A DNA stretch of 61,811 nt from the NCBI GenBank assembly GCA_002431865.1, contig DJEI01000085.1:1-61811 (forward strand). The letters run 5' to 3'. The DNA is from Lachnospiraceae bacterium UBA5902. GTDB taxonomy: Bacteria > Bacillota > Clostridia > Lachnospirales > Lachnospiraceae. A model generated the notes under the pieces. It ran no database searches and was not told the DNA's origin. It saw only the letters and a program-made list of their open reading frames with translations. The translations under genes were made by a program, and so were the position numbers. This document shows positions 16,642 to 26,526 of this stretch, one piece after another (positions within the stretch are counted from its first letter, which is position 1; each line of letters begins with the position of its first letter).

Positions 16642-18060
16642 ATGAATTATTTTGAGCAAAAAGTCTACAATTATATACAGACACAGGGATTGATCGAACC
16701 GGGAAACAGGCTTGTAGTCGGTGTGTCGGGTGGTGCGGATTCCGTGTGCCTGCTACGTGTGTTAAAAGCGCTTATGCCGGTTTTGCACATTCCTTCGCAG
16801 GGCATCGTTGTGGTGCATGTGCATCATGGTATCCGGGGCGCGGAGGCAGAGCATGATGCGGCATTTACAAAGGATTTGTGTGCAAAGTCTGGCTTTCTGT
16901 ATCAGGAATACCGGAAAGACATTCCGGCGTATGCAAAGCAGCGAAATATGACCGTTGAGGAAGCGGGACGGGAGTACCGTTATCAGTGTATGGAAGAGCT
17001 GGTCATGCAGCTGAAATTCGATAAGATCGCAGTCGCGCACAACCAGGATGATGTTGCGGAGACGGTGTTGTTCCATATGCTTCGTGGCAGTGGTTTGAAC
17101 GGACTTGCCGGAATCGCGGCGAGCAGGGGAAATATCATTCGTCCACTGCTTGGTGTGTCGCGTGCAGAAATCGAAGCGTATCTGGAAGAATGCGGACAGG
17201 ATTTCTGTCAGGATTCGACAAATGCTGAGCTTGCCTATGCACGGAACAAGATCCGTCACAGTATATTGCCGGTGATGAAGGAATTAAACGACCGGGCGGT
17301 GGAGCATATCTGCCAGCTGGCGCAGGATGCGGCACAAAGCTATGATTATATTCATACGCAGGCGATGGAACAATGCGATACAACAGAGGATGAGGATGCC
17401 TTTGGCAGAACGGTGACATTGCCGATTGCGGAGTTGTATAAGGTAGGGCCGGTGCTGCAGGAGCATATTGCCTGGGAGGCAATCGGACAGGTCGCACAGC
17501 GCAAGAAGGATATCACGAGACGGCATATACAGGCGGTTGTGGCACTGATCTATCAGGATTCCGGAAGCAGTGTACAGCTTCCATATGGTATCCATGCGAG
17601 AAGAAATTACGGGGAGCTGATCCTGTCGGATAAGGTGCAGGCAATGGCGGATTACCGGTTTGTGATTGCACAGACAGGTGATTATGAAATCCCGGATCAG
17701 GGAACACTTTCGGTATCTATCGAGGATTTTATATTTAAGGAACCAATTCCGAAAAAAAACTATACGAAATTCATTGACTATGCTAAAATAAAAGGTACTC
17801 TGTGTGTCCGGACACCGGAAGACGGAGATTATATTGTGATTGATACAGCTGGAAATACGAAGAAGCTGTCGCGTGTATTTATCGATGCGAAGGTTGACCG
17901 GATCAAACGGGCAGGCTGGCCGGTGCTTGCATGCGGACAGGAAATCGTATGGGCAGTTGGACTGCGGTTTTCCCCGGCGTATCATGTGGATGAGCAGACA
18001 AACAAAATCATGAAAATACAGTATGAAGGCAAAGGAGATCAGGATGGAACAAAAGATTGA
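16642..18060 (+). CDS. tilS: tRNA(Ile) lysidine synthetase
   Basis: 472 residues. The PP-loop ATP pyrophosphatase motif VVGVSGGADSVCL is at about residues 25-37, followed by VHVHHGIRGAEAEHDA and AHNQDDVAETVLFHMLRG. A C-terminal TilS domain follows. TilS converts C34 of tRNA-Ile(CAU) to lysidine so that it reads AUA. Its end overlaps the hpt start by 17 nt, so the two are translationally coupled, a standard arrangement in Firmicutes. Confidence 0.96.
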   Translation: MNYFEQKVYNYIQTQGLIEPGNRLVVGVSGGADSVCLLRVLKALMPVLHIPSQGIVVVHVHHGIRGAEAEHDAAFTKDLCAKSGFLYQEYRKDIPAYAKQRNMTVEEAGREYRYQCMEELVMQLKFDKIAVAHNQDDVAETVLFHMLRGSGLNGLAGIAASRGNIIRPLLGVSRAEIEAYLEECGQDFCQDSTNAELAYARNKIRHSILPVMKELNDRAVEHICQLAQDAAQSYDYIHTQAMEQCDTTEDEDAFGRTVTLPIAELYKVGPVLQEHIAWEAIGQVAQRKKDITRRHIQAVVALIYQDSGSSVQLPYGIHARRNYGELILSDKVQAMADYRFVIAQTGDYEIPDQGTLSVSIEDFIFKEPIPKKNYTKFIDYAKIKGTLCVRTPEDGDYIVIDTAGNTKKLSRVFIDAKVDRIKRAGWPVLACGQEIVWAVGLRFSPAYHVDEQTNKIMKIQYEGKGDQDGTKD

Positions 18061-18565
18061 TGTTATGATTGATGAGGTAGCTGTGGAGGCAAGAATCGCA
18101 GAGATCGCGCAGCAGTTAAGCAAGGAATATGAAGGAAAGACGATTCATATTATCGGTGTTTTAAAGGGAAGCGTGTTCTTCATGTGTGAGCTTGCAAAGC
18201 GTCTGACTGTACCAGTGACGATGGATTTCATGTCTGTTTCCAGCTATGGAAACGATACCAAGTCCTCAGGTGTTGTAAAGATGATCAAGGATCTTGATGA
18301 AAGTATCGAGGGAAGAGATGTGGTATTGATTGAGGATATCATGGATTCCGGCCGTACACTTTCTTATCTGATCAATATATTGAAGGAGCGCAAGCCGGCA
18401 AGCTTTAAGGTAGTCACATTACTGGATAAGCCGGATCGCCGTGTTGTAGAGTTAGAACCGGACATCACCGGATTTGTGATTCCAGACCGTTTCGTTGTAG
18501 GATATGGTCTTGATTGCGCACAGAAATACAGAAATCTTCCATATATCGGTGTGATTTCTGAGTAA
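18044..18565 (+). CDS. hpt: Hypoxanthine phosphoribosyltransferase
   Basis: 173 residues from ATG 18044, chosen because AAAGGAG lies at 18031-18037 inside the tilS end. The PRPP-binding motif VVLIEDIMDSGRTL is at about 95-108, and VGLKGSVFF-type and MDFMSVSSYGNDTKSSG segments carry the purine and loop contacts. It salvages hypoxanthine and guanine to IMP and GMP in the cytoplasm. It is followed after 30 nt by ftsH, as in most Firmicutes. Confidence 0.96.
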   Translation: MEQKIDVMIDEVAVEARIAEIAQQLSKEYEGKTIHIIGVLKGSVFFMCELAKRLTVPVTMDFMSVSSYGNDTKSSGVVKMIKDLDESIEGRDVVLIEDIMDSGRTLSYLINILKERKPASFKVVTLLDKPDRRVVELEPDITGFVIPDRFVVGYGLDCAQKYRNLPYIGVISE

Positions 18566-18595
18566 TACATAAATTTATCCAGAAGGGAGCATAGC

Positions 18596-20491
18596 ATGAA
18601 GGGATTAAAAAAAGGACTCGGAATCTACCTGATTCTGTTCTTTGCGATGTTCTGTGGCATTATTTGGTACATGAACAAGAACTCAAAGACAGATTCCGGT
18701 TATACGATCGTCGATTTTCAGGCAGAAGTATCCGAGGATTTGATAGGCTCCGTTGAGATCTATCAGAATAAGGAGATACCGACAGGTACAGTATACATCA
18801 CGTATCGTCAGACGAACGAAGAAAAAGAATTCTATGTGTCGGATGTCAATAAGGTACAGCAGATCATCATGAGCAAAGGAAACGGAAATATCCGTCTGGA
18901 GCTGCATGATGTCAGTGGTCAGAGCAACATCTGGACATGGCTGCCGACAGTCGTACTTATTGTCGTACTGCTGGTTGTTGTTATGATTTTTATGGCAAAT
19001 ATGTCTGGTGCCGGTGGCGGCGGTGGTGCCGGTGGCGGCAAGATGATGAACTTTGGCAAGAGCCGGGCACATATGTCGAACGAGAATGACCAGAAGTATA
19101 CATTCAAAGATGTCGCTGGTCTGGAAGAAGAAAAAGAGGATATGGCAGAAATCGTTGATTTCCTGCGGAATCCAAAGAAATATAACACACTGGGGGCGCG
19201 TATTCCGAAGGGAGTTCTGTTAGAGGGACCTCCGGGAACAGGTAAGACACTTCTTGCAAAGGCGGTTGCCGGAGAAGCCGGTGTTCCGTTCTTCTCGATT
19301 TCCGGTTCGGATTTCGTCGAGATGTTCGTCGGTGTTGGAGCGAGCCGTGTGCGTGATCTGTTTGAGGATGCAAAGAAGAACGCACCATGTATCGTGTTTA
19401 TCGATGAGATTGATGCGGTTGCCAGAAAGCGAGGCTCTGGTCTCGGTGGCGGTCATGATGAGCGTGAGCAGACATTGAACCAGATGCTTGTTGAGATGGA
19501 TGGTTTCGGTACGAATGAAGGTATCATCGTACTTGCGGCGACAAACCGCGTGGATATTCTGGATCCGGCAATCTTAAGACCGGGACGTTTTGACCGGAAG
19601 GTCATGGTTGGCAGACCGGATGTAAAGGGACGTGAGGAAATCCTGCGTGTTCATGTCAGAAACAAGCCGTTGTCCGATGATGTTGACTTGCATGAGATAG
19701 CAAGAACAACCGCTGGATTTGCAGGCGCAGATCTGGAGAACCTGATGAATGAAGCAGCTATCTGTGCAGCTAAACAGAATCGGCAGTTTATCAAGAAGGA
19801 AGATGTTGACAAGAGTTTTGTCAAGATTGGAATTGGCGGTGAGAAGAAGAGCCGTCTCGTACCGGAGAAAGAGCGGAAGATTACCGCTTATCACGAGAGC
19901 GGACATGCAATTTTGTTCCATTTGCTGAGCGAGGTTGGACCGGTGCATCTCGTATCTATCATTCCGAACGGCAGAGGTGCTGGTGGATATACGATGCCAT
20001 TGCCGGAGAATGATAATGTGTTTATGACGAAAAAGCATATGTTGCAGGATATTATGGTCAGCTTCGGTGGACGAATTGCAGAGGAACTGATCTTCGGTGA
20101 TATCACAACGGGGGCTTCTGCAGACATCAAGCAGGCAACCCAGACCGCACAGGCAATGGTTGTCAAATATGGTATGTCTGAGAAGGTTGGACTGATAAAC
20201 TATGAGGTTAACAGCGAGGAAGAAGTATTTCTTGGAAGAGATCTTGGACATGCGAGAAATTACAGTGAGAAGGTCGCTGCGATGATCGACAAAGAAGTTC
20301 GCCGGATCATGGATGAGTGTTATCAGGAAGCAAAGCTTATTATCGAGAGTCATATGGATGTATTGCATCGATGTGCAGCAGCTTTGCTGGAGAAAGAACG
20401 TATCAACCGTGCAGAATTTGAAGCACTTTTTGAGGTAAGTCCAACAGAAACTTATTCAGATGGACTGGATACAACAGGACGGAACCTGTAA
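18596..20491 (+). CDS. ftsH: ATP-dependent zinc metalloprotease FtsH
   Basis: 631 residues. Two membrane segments (about 6-26 and 112-134) bracket an external domain. The linker after TM2 is unusually Gly-rich ([12 protein letters not shown]). The AAA domain has Walker A GPPGTGKT at 211-218 and Walker B IVFIDEID near 266-273; the zinc site HESGH is at about 433-437. FtsH is a membrane hexamer that removes misassembled membrane proteins and regulators, and in Bacillus it is needed for sporulation. Its stop codon overlaps the start of a large-loop terminator. Confidence 0.97.
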   Translation: MKGLKKGLGIYLILFFAMFCGIIWYMNKNSKTDSGYTIVDFQAEVSEDLIGSVEIYQNKEIPTGTVYITYRQTNEEKEFYVSDVNKVQQIIMSKGNGNIRLELHDVSGQSNIWTWLPTVVLIVVLLVVVMIFMANMSGAGGGGGAGGGKMMNFGKSRAHMSNENDQKYTFKDVAGLEEEKEDMAEIVDFLRNPKKYNTLGARIPKGVLLEGPPGTGKTLLAKAVAGEAGVPFFSISGSDFVEMFVGVGASRVRDLFEDAKKNAPCIVFIDEIDAVARKRGSGLGGGHDEREQTLNQMLVEMDGFGTNEGIIVLAATNRVDILDPAILRPGRFDRKVMVGRPDVKGREEILRVHVRNKPLSDDVDLHEIARTTAGFAGADLENLMNEAAICAAKQNRQFIKKEDVDKSFVKIGIGGEKKSRLVPEKERKITAYHESGHAILFHLLSEVGPVHLVSIIPNGRGAGGYTMPLPENDNVFMTKKHMLQDIMVSFGGRIAEELIFGDITTGASADIKQATQTAQAMVVKYGMSEKVGLINYEVNSEEEVFLGRDLGHARNYSEKVAAMIDKEVRRIMDECYQEAKLIIESHMDVLHRCAAALLEKERINRAEFEALFEVSPTETYSDGLDTTGRNL

Positions 20492-20570
20492 TCGATTGTG
20501 GAAATTGCAGTGATAGAAACCACAAAATTGTGCATGATGCACAAAAAGACGCCAACAATCGATTTTTTTT
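20490..20570 (+). terminator. Large-loop terminator overlapping the ftsH stop
   Basis: AATCGATTGT (20490-20499) is perfectly complementary to ACAATCGATT (20555-20564), then six more Ts. The 55-nt loop contains a second perfect hairpin, TTGTGCAT-G-ATGCACAA, at about 20528-20544. The ftsH TAA forms the first bases of the stem. Confidence 0.65.
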
Positions 20571-20654
20571 GACATAATTCAAGAGAATATGCACAAAAAA
20601 TATTTAAAAAAATTTAAATGTTTGGGCAGACTTTTTAAGGTTTATATGTATAAT

Positions 20655-20757
20655 AATACTTGTAACCCCCCAATACATTATATAGTTTTTTGCTACACCC
20701 CAAAGTAACAAAATACCTTCTCCGAAAAGGACAGCCGATCGTTGGCTGTCCTTTTCC
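20655..20757 (+). ncRNA. Candidate C-rich small RNA
   Basis: The 357-nt gap after ftsH holds no plausible ORF. A TATAAT at 20649-20654 (weak -35) is followed by about 70 nt with three C-rich unpaired-looking tracts (AACCCCCCAA, ACACCCCAAAG, CCTTCTCC). It ends in a strong terminator, AAAAGGACAGCC-7 nt-GGCTGTCCTTTT, at 20725-20755. C-rich loops are typical of Firmicute small RNAs that pair with Shine-Dalgarno sequences. It could equally be the leader or upstream terminator of the next gene. Confidence 0.3.
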
Positions 20758-20848
20758 CTTTCTATTTTTAATTTTTTATTGTGTAAATTCCTGTCCTGTA
20801 TTAAAATAATAGATAGTCGTCAAAAAAGAATTAGGGAGGATACTCTTG

Positions 20849-22954
20849 ATGGTGGAGAATCAGAGACAGGCTCTCAAAGTATTACAGTATGTATATAATA
20901 CAAAGACTGCATTAAATTTCGGTGCATTGTTTGCGGACGGAACGGATAGTTACCGGCATCCGGCAGAGTTAAAGATTGGAGATTCGGTGACATTGCGGTT
21001 CCGTACAGGAAGAAACAATGTGGATGCTGTCTATCTGGTTTACAATGGGGAGCGTTGTAACATGCAGGTGGGTAGCAGTGATGAGTTATTTGATTATTAT
21101 GCATATACCATTTCCGAGGTAACGGATGACATAGACTATTATTATATGGTGCTTGCCGGAAATGTTACCTGTTATTATAACAAGCTTGGCACACAGAAGG
21201 ATCTGAATCCAGATTATAATTTTCAGATCGCACCGGGATTCTCGGTTCCAAAATGGGCGCGGGGAGCTGTGTTCTACCAGATTTTTGTGGATCGTTTTTA
21301 CAATGGAGATCCGTCCAACGATGTGGAGGACAACGAATACTGTTATATCGGCGAAGGCACACGCAAGGTAACGGACTGGTTTAAGTATCCAGACAATATG
21401 GATGTCCGCAGCTTCTATGGTGGTGATCTGCAGGGTGTTATGGATAAGCTTGATTATCTGCAGGGACTTGGTGTGGATGTTATTTATCTGAACCCGATTT
21501 TTGTTTCTCCATCCAATCATAAATATGATATTCAGGATTATGATTATGTAGATCCGCATTTTGGTAAGATTGTGAAGGATGGCGGAGAGTGTCTGCCAGA
21601 GGGATGCAAGGATAATAAGCAGGCAAGCAAGTATATTATGCGTGTGACAGATAAGGCGAATCTGGAAGCAAGCAATGAATTGTTTGCGCAGCTTGTGGAG
21701 GAGATTCATAGACGTGGCATGCGTGTGATCCTGGATGGTGTATTTAACCATTGTGGTTCTTTCAATAAGTGGCTGGATCGCGAATGTATTTATGAGAATC
21801 AGGAGGGCTATGAGAAGGGCGCTTATGTGGATTACCAGAGCCCATACAGAAGCTTCTTCAAGTTCCAGGATCCTTGGCAGTGGCCATACAACGGCACATA
21901 CAATGGCTGGTGGGGACATGATACCCTTCCAAAACTCAATTATGAAGAATCGGATAAGTTGTATGAATATATTATGCAGATTGGAGAAAAGTGGGTTTCT
22001 CCACCATTCAACGCTGATGGCTGGCGTCTGGACGTGGCTGCCGATCTTGGCTATACGGAAGAATTTAACCACCGTTTTTGGCGTGATTTCCGGACAAGAG
22101 TGAAAAAAGCAAATCCAGAAGCACTGATCCTTGCGGAGCATTATGGTGATCCAAAGGCATGGCTTTTGGGTGATCAGTGGGATACCGTTATGAACTATGA
22201 TGCATTTATGGAACCGATCACATGGTTCCTGACCGGTGTGGAGAAGCACAGTGATGAGTTCCGCGGTGATCTGCTTGGAAATCCAGATGCATTTACCGGA
22301 GCGTTGCGCCATCATATGTCGCGGTTCAATCAGAATTCTCTGGAAATCGCGATGAACGAGCTGTCCAATCACGACCATTCACGATTCCTGACACGTACGA
22401 ACCGTCGTGTCGGACGAATCCATACGATGGGTCCGGAGGCTGCCAGTGAGAACATTAACAAGGGTGTATTTCGCGAGGCTGTTGTGTTTCAGATGACATG
22501 GCCGGGTGCACCGACGATTTATTATGGCGATGAGGCAGGTCTGTGCGGATGGACGGATCCGGATAATCGGCGTGGATATCCGTGGGGCAGAGAGGATCAG
22601 AATCTGATTCAGTTCCACCGGGATATCATCAAGGTACACAAAGGCAGTGCGGCGCTGATGAAGGGATCTGTAATGTTCCTGCATGGTGCCTACAAGGTAG
22701 TCAGCTATGGACGATTCCTGCCGGGCGAGGCAGTGGTTGTGATTCTGAACAATGATTACGAGCCGCATGAGCTGAACCTGCATGTGCGCAGACTCGGTGT
22801 ACAGGATGGCGCGGTGATGAAAACCTGTATCACGACGACGGAGAGTGGCTATCAGATGGATGAGACAGGATATGTCGTTGCAAATAACAAGCTGAAAATT
22901 ACAGTTGAACCGATTTCTGCGGTTGTACTGAAATATACAGAGCCTTCTGTATAA
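20849..22954 (+). CDS. GH13 alpha-amylase-family glucanohydrolase
   Basis: 701 residues, no signal peptide, so intracellular. An N-terminal beta-sandwich (~1-125) precedes the (beta/alpha)8 barrel. Catalytic residues are in place: nucleophile Asp about 395 in GWRLDVA, acid/base Glu about 430 in LAEHYG, and the third Asp about 509 in NHDHSR. The layout (sandwich plus barrel with AVFYQIFVDRFYNGD) matches cyclomaltodextrinase/neopullulanase-type enzymes that trim maltodextrins after uptake. The ATG at 20849 is preferred over a TTG one codon earlier because AGGGAGGA lies 8 nt upstream. It stands alone between two terminators; exact specificity is unknown. Confidence 0.9.
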   Translation: MVENQRQALKVLQYVYNTKTALNFGALFADGTDSYRHPAELKIGDSVTLRFRTGRNNVDAVYLVYNGERCNMQVGSSDELFDYYAYTISEVTDDIDYYYMVLAGNVTCYYNKLGTQKDLNPDYNFQIAPGFSVPKWARGAVFYQIFVDRFYNGDPSNDVEDNEYCYIGEGTRKVTDWFKYPDNMDVRSFYGGDLQGVMDKLDYLQGLGVDVIYLNPIFVSPSNHKYDIQDYDYVDPHFGKIVKDGGECLPEGCKDNKQASKYIMRVTDKANLEASNELFAQLVEEIHRRGMRVILDGVFNHCGSFNKWLDRECIYENQEGYEKGAYVDYQSPYRSFFKFQDPWQWPYNGTYNGWWGHDTLPKLNYEESDKLYEYIMQIGEKWVSPPFNADGWRLDVAADLGYTEEFNHRFWRDFRTRVKKANPEALILAEHYGDPKAWLLGDQWDTVMNYDAFMEPITWFLTGVEKHSDEFRGDLLGNPDAFTGALRHHMSRFNQNSLEIAMNELSNHDHSRFLTRTNRRVGRIHTMGPEAASENINKGVFREAVVFQMTWPGAPTIYYGDEAGLCGWTDPDNRRGYPWGREDQNLIQFHRDIIKVHKGSAALMKGSVMFLHGAYKVVSYGRFLPGEAVVVILNNDYEPHELNLHVRRLGVQDGAVMKTCITTTESGYQMDETGYVVANNKLKITVEPISAVVLKYTEPSV

Positions 22955-22977
22955 ATAAAAAATGATAAATAATTTGT

Positions 22978-23014
22978 GTCCCTGTTTCGGAAACGGAACA
23001 GGGATTTTTTATAC
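22978..23014 (+). terminator. Terminator after GH13 gene
   Basis: TCCCTGTTtCGGAAACGgAACAGGGA stem followed by TTTTTT. Confidence 0.85.
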
Positions 23015-23103
23015 CCATAGTTACAACAAAAGGAACTTTAGCTGGTTTTATGCAAAAACCCAATATGTGAGAATAAAAGCAGATTGTTGTGAAAAGCGAG
23101 GGT

Positions 23104-23232
23104 ATGCATAAAGTGGTGCTAATGTCGTTAAAACTATATCTTGCATGGGGATGCCTGGCGCTTGTGATTTTGATTTTAGGTATTTTGATATATATGATGC
23201 TTCAGGAACGAAAGCGGGGAAAAAGTCCTGAG
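23104..23232 (+). CDS. Candidate 42-residue single-span membrane protein
   Basis: Too short for routine calling. The product is MHKVVLMSLKLYLAWGCLA, a hydrophobic run LVILILGILIYMML, and a basic tail QERKRGKS, the shape of a small single-span inner-membrane protein with a cytoplasmic positive end. GCGAGGG sits very close to the ATG, and a second in-frame ATG at 23122 is possible. It is 46 nt upstream of an XRE regulator in the same direction. No family recognised; the coding call is tentative. Confidence 0.4.
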
Positions 23233-23278
23233 TAGTTTGCCGGTATATATAGGCACAGTGGAAGACGAGGTGTAAAAC

Positions 23279-23632
23279 ATGCAGGATCGTGCTTTTTATG
23301 AGCGCATAGGAGCAAAATTTCAGAATGAACGCGAAAGGCAGAAGATTACGAGAGAGCATATGGCGGAGCAGATTAACATTTCCTCCAAATTCCTGTATGA
23401 GATAGAGAGCGGAAGAAAAGGTTTTTCATGTGAGATATTTCGGAATATGTGTAAATATCTGCATGTAAATGCGGATTATATTCTGGAGGAAGATGATGTT
23501 GCCAGCAGCCAGATGCGAATCGAGACGATGACACGGGATTTTTCAGCAGAGGAAATGAATTATCTTGTGAAAATGATCGAGGGAATCCGCGAGATGCGCA
23601 AGGCATATGAGCAGAACGACAAAATTGGTTGA
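23279..23632 (+). CDS. XRE-family transcriptional regulator
   Basis: 117 residues. A helix-turn-helix of the Cro/C1 (XRE) type spans about residues 10-65: AKFQNERERQKITREHMAEQINISSKFLYEIESGRKGFSCEIFRNMCKYLHVNADYIL. A C-terminal helix (SAEEMNYLVKMIEGIREMRKAYEQ) probably mediates dimerisation. No partner toxin, phage or transport gene adjoins it, so the target is unknown; the small membrane ORF just upstream is the only candidate partner. GAGGTG provides the ribosome binding site. Confidence 0.85.
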   Translation: MQDRAFYERIGAKFQNERERQKITREHMAEQINISSKFLYEIESGRKGFSCEIFRNMCKYLHVNADYILEEDDVASSQMRIETMTRDFSAEEMNYLVKMIEGIREMRKAYEQNDKIG

Positions 23633-23692
23633 CAGCCGGGACATCCTGTGCTATTTCTTATACAGATAAGAGATATAATCAAGGAGGTAATT

Positions 23693-23992
23693 ATGGTTAA
23701 ACATATTATTTTGTGGACATTGAAAGAGACGGACGCGGACAAGAAGGCAGAGATCCTTGCAAATATGAAGGAGCATCTGGAGGGACTGGCAGGTAAGGTA
23801 CCGGGACTTCTGGAGGTTCATGTAAGAACGAATCCGCTTGCATCTTCGAATGCGGAGGTCATGCTTGATACAACGTTGGAAAATGAGGAAATGCTGAAGG
23901 GTTACCAGAAGCATCCGGCGCATGTAGAGGTTGCAAATACGTATGTGCGTCCATATACAGATGTGCGTATGTGCATGGATTATGAAGTGTAA
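23693..23992 (+). CDS. Dabb-family (stress-responsive A/B barrel) protein
   Basis: 99 residues: MVKHIILWTLKETDADKKAEILANMKEHLEGLAGKVPGLLEVHVRTN ... VMLDTTLENEEMLKGYQKHPAHVEVANTYVRPYTDVRMCMDYEV. The VKHIILW start, the central VMLDTTLENEEMLKGYQKHPAH and the closing strand are the Dabb fold, a dimeric ferredoxin-like barrel. Members bind or transform small hydrophobic compounds; this one is uncharacterised. AAGGAGG at 23681-23687 fixes the start; a longer frame from 23648 has no such site. A terminator follows. Confidence 0.88.
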   Translation: MVKHIILWTLKETDADKKAEILANMKEHLEGLAGKVPGLLEVHVRTNPLASSNAEVMLDTTLENEEMLKGYQKHPAHVEVANTYVRPYTDVRMCMDYEV

Positions 23993-24020
23993 CGAATAAA
24001 AAGAAACGAAAACGCAGAGG

Positions 24021-24056
24021 ATAACGGGAGTGCAGGACATTCCCGTTATTTTTATT
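24021..24056 (+). terminator. Terminator after Dabb gene
   Basis: ATAACGGGA (24021-24029) pairs with TCCCGTTAT (24041-24049), then TTTTTATT. Confidence 0.85.
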
Positions 24057-24102
24057 GTGGAGGGATGAATTGTATGGATTTCAAAGTGTATTTCATCAAA
24101 AA

Positions 24103-24143
24103 GAACATTTGTTCTATACAAATAAAAAAAGATGTGGTAGAAT
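24103..24143 (+). promoter_or_regulatory. LexA (SOS) box and promoter of uvrB
   Basis: GAACATTTGTTC at 24103-24114 is a perfect Gram-positive SOS box (GAAC-N4-GTTC). It abuts a -35-like TATACA (24115-24120), 17 nt from TAGAAT (24138-24143), so LexA bound here would block the promoter. The uvrB ATG is about 40 nt further on. Confidence 0.85.
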
Positions 24144-24184
24144 GATTGATATAGTTTGGAACTACACAGAAACTGGAGAATAGC

Positions 24185-26176
24185 ATGGATCATTTTGAAT
24201 TAGTATCGGAATATGCACCGACCGGAGATCAGCCGGAGGCGATTGATGGACTGGTAAAGGGCTTTCAGGAAGGAAAGAAATGTCAGACGCTGCTCGGTGT
24301 CACAGGTTCCGGAAAGACGTTTACGATGGCGAATGTCATCGCCAAATTAAATAAACCGACGATCATCATATCGCACAATAAGACATTGGCGGCACAGCTT
24401 TACAGTGAGTTTAAGGCGTTCTTCCCGCACAATGCGGTGGAGTATTTTGTCTCCTATTACGATTATTACCAGCCGGAGGCATATGTGCCGTCGACGGACA
24501 CATACATTGCGAAGGATTCAGCCATCAATGATGAGATTGATAAGATGCGGCACAGTGCCACATCCGCTCTGATTGAGCGAAAGGATGTAGTAGTTGTATC
24601 TTCCGTATCCTGTATCTATGGTTTGGGTGATCCGGAAGAATATAAGAGCATGATGCTCTCACTCCGACCGGGTATGGAGAAAGACCGGGATGAACTGATC
24701 CGACAGTTGATCGACATTCAGTACACGCGGAATGAGGTGGATTTCACGCGGGGAACTTTCCGTGTGAAGGGGGATATTGTCGATATCCTTCCGGTGTCGA
24801 CGTTTGAAGATGGAATCCGGATTGAATTTTTCGGTGATGAGATTGACCGGATCGTAGAGTTTGATCCGCTGACCGGAGAGATCAAGCGTGCGCTTTCCTT
24901 TGCATGTATCTTCCCGGCATCGCATTATGTTGTCGCACCGGAGAAAATGAAGCATGCGATCGTGGAGATCGAAGAGGAACTAAAACAGCAGGTGGCATAT
25001 TTCAAGGAGAATGACAAGCTGCTGGAAGCGCAGCGTATCCGTGAGCGGACAGAGTTCGATATGGAGATGCTGCAGGAGACAGGATTTTGCTCCGGTATCG
25101 AGAACTATTCCCGGATATTGGCGGGTATGAAACCAGGGGCTACACCGAATACTTTGCTCAATTTCTTCGATGATGATTATTTGATCATCGTGGATGAGTC
25201 ACATATTACATTGCCGCAGGTACGAGGCATGTATGCGGGCGACCGTTCCAGAAAGACAACGCTGGTTGATTATGGATTCCGGCTTCCGTCGGCACTGGAT
25301 AACCGTCCGCTTAATTTTCAGGAGTTTGAATCAAAGATTGACAAGATCCTATATGTATCGGCAACGCCATCCGATTATGAAAAAGAACACGAGGAAAACC
25401 GCGTCGAGCAGATCATCCGTCCGACCGGACTGTTGGATCCAGAAGTAGAAGTGCGGCCGATTGAAGGACAGGTGGATGATCTTGTATCGGAAGTCAATAA
25501 AGAGGTGGCAAAAGGCAATAAGATATTGGTAACGACACTGACGAAGCGTATGGCAGAGGATCTGACCGACTATATGAAGCAGCTTGATATCAAGGTCAAA
25601 TATCTGCATTCGGATATTGATACGCTGGAACGTCTGGAGATCGTGCGTGATCTTCGAATAGGCGTATTCGACGTACTGGTCGGAATCAATCTGCTTCGTG
25701 AGGGATTGGATATTCCGGAGATCACACTGGTTGCGATTCTGGATGCGGATAAGGAAGGCTTCCTTCGTTCGGAGACATCGCTTGTACAGACGATTGGACG
25801 AGCTGCGCGTAACGTGGATGGACATGTCATCATGTATGCCGATACGATCACGGACTCCATGCGGCATGCGATTGACGAGACGAACCGTCGACGGAAGATT
25901 CAGGACGCTTACAACAAAGAACATGGCATTACACCGCAGAGTATCAAGAAGGATATCCGTGACCTGATCAGTCTGGATACGGGTGAGAACGTGACTACGA
26001 AGAAGGAACGTGAGAAAGATCCGGAATCCATGACGAAGAAGGAACTGAACGCCGGGATTGCACGTCTGACGAAGAAGATGAACAAGGCAGCGATGGAGCT
26101 TAACTTTGAGGAGGCAGCGGTGCTTCGTGATGAGTTGAAGGAATTAAAGATAGCCTTGCGGGATTATGATGATTAG
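24185..26176 (+). CDS. uvrB: Excinuclease ABC subunit B (first copy)
   Basis: 663 residues. Walker A GVTGSGKT is at 38-45 and the damage-verifying beta-hairpin region [21 protein letters not shown] near 92-112. Helicase motifs include DESH near 338 and QTIGRAARN near 540, and a C-terminal UVR motif ([17 protein letters not shown]) recruits UvrC. UvrB verifies lesions handed over by UvrA in nucleotide excision repair. Codons favour ATC/ATT for Ile and GC-ending third positions, like the surrounding genes. A second, clearly diverged uvrB lies at 59311-61311. Here uvrB and uvrA are split by a structured repeat and a small membrane-protein gene. Confidence 0.97.
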   Translation: MDHFELVSEYAPTGDQPEAIDGLVKGFQEGKKCQTLLGVTGSGKTFTMANVIAKLNKPTIIISHNKTLAAQLYSEFKAFFPHNAVEYFVSYYDYYQPEAYVPSTDTYIAKDSAINDEIDKMRHSATSALIERKDVVVVSSVSCIYGLGDPEEYKSMMLSLRPGMEKDRDELIRQLIDIQYTRNEVDFTRGTFRVKGDIVDILPVSTFEDGIRIEFFGDEIDRIVEFDPLTGEIKRALSFACIFPASHYVVAPEKMKHAIVEIEEELKQQVAYFKENDKLLEAQRIRERTEFDMEMLQETGFCSGIENYSRILAGMKPGATPNTLLNFFDDDYLIIVDESHITLPQVRGMYAGDRSRKTTLVDYGFRLPSALDNRPLNFQEFESKIDKILYVSATPSDYEKEHEENRVEQIIRPTGLLDPEVEVRPIEGQVDDLVSEVNKEVAKGNKILVTTLTKRMAEDLTDYMKQLDIKVKYLHSDIDTLERLEIVRDLRIGVFDVLVGINLLREGLDIPEITLVAILDADKEGFLRSETSLVQTIGRAARNVDGHVIMYADTITDSMRHAIDETNRRRKIQDAYNKEHGITPQSIKKDIRDLISLDTGENVTTKKEREKDPESMTKKELNAGIARLTKKMNKAAMELNFEEAAVLRDELKELKIALRDYDD

Positions 26177-26210
26177 TTTACAATTATTTTAGTTATACTA
26201 TGGAGGAGGC

Positions 26211-26402
26211 GAAGCCTAATATATTATATTGAAGTTGTACATAATTATCAGTTTCTACGCAGACGCGCTCCCGTTCGGTTCAGCACGCAGTGGATACTAA
26301 ATTCGCGACATGGGCATGCCGCTCATTAAGTACCAGCGTGCTTCAACGGTCTGCTAAAGAAACGATAATTATGTACAACAACGGAACTATAAGGAAGGCT
26401 TC
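26211..26402 (-). repeat. Structured repeat element, copy 1
   Basis: The core, read on the minus strand, spans about 26249-26364 and shares with copies 2 and 3 the blocks GCAGACC, TACTTAATGAGC, GCGAATTTAGTA and GAGCGCGTCTGC. Inside, AGCACGC pairs with GCGTGCT. GTTGTACATAATTAT at 26234-26248 pairs perfectly over 15 bp with 26365-26379, and GAAGCCT at 26211-26217 with AGGCTTC at 26396-26402. These arm sequences are not found in the other copies. It lies between uvrB and the 26527 gene, in the opposite orientation to them. I cannot assign it to a known RNA or mobile-element family. Nothing else is seen between 26403 and 26526. Confidence 0.8.
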
Positions 26403-26526
26403 ACATTGCGTGATTGTTGAAACTTCATGTAAGCAAAATTAAGCAATTACAAAGTGAAAGGATATGTGTAAGATAGAAAATTGTTTTGTAATTGTTGAAT
26501 AATAAAATGAATAAGGAGGCTTTGAT

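Noticed and set aside
17284..18123. 279-residue minus-strand ORF
   Set aside because: Antisense across the tilS/hpt junction; both of those genes are intact and conserved.
19574..20368. 264-residue minus-strand ORF
   Set aside because: Antisense of ftsH with no recognisable domain or start site.
21086..22378. 430-residue minus-strand ORF
   Set aside because: It lies wholly inside the GH13 gene, whose catalytic motifs are intact; the composition is Ile/His-rich, as expected of an antisense frame.
26211..26402. Repeat elements as ordinary terminators
   Set aside because: No T-run follows the stems, the core is conserved over about 110 nt, and copy 1 is in the opposite orientation to its neighbours.
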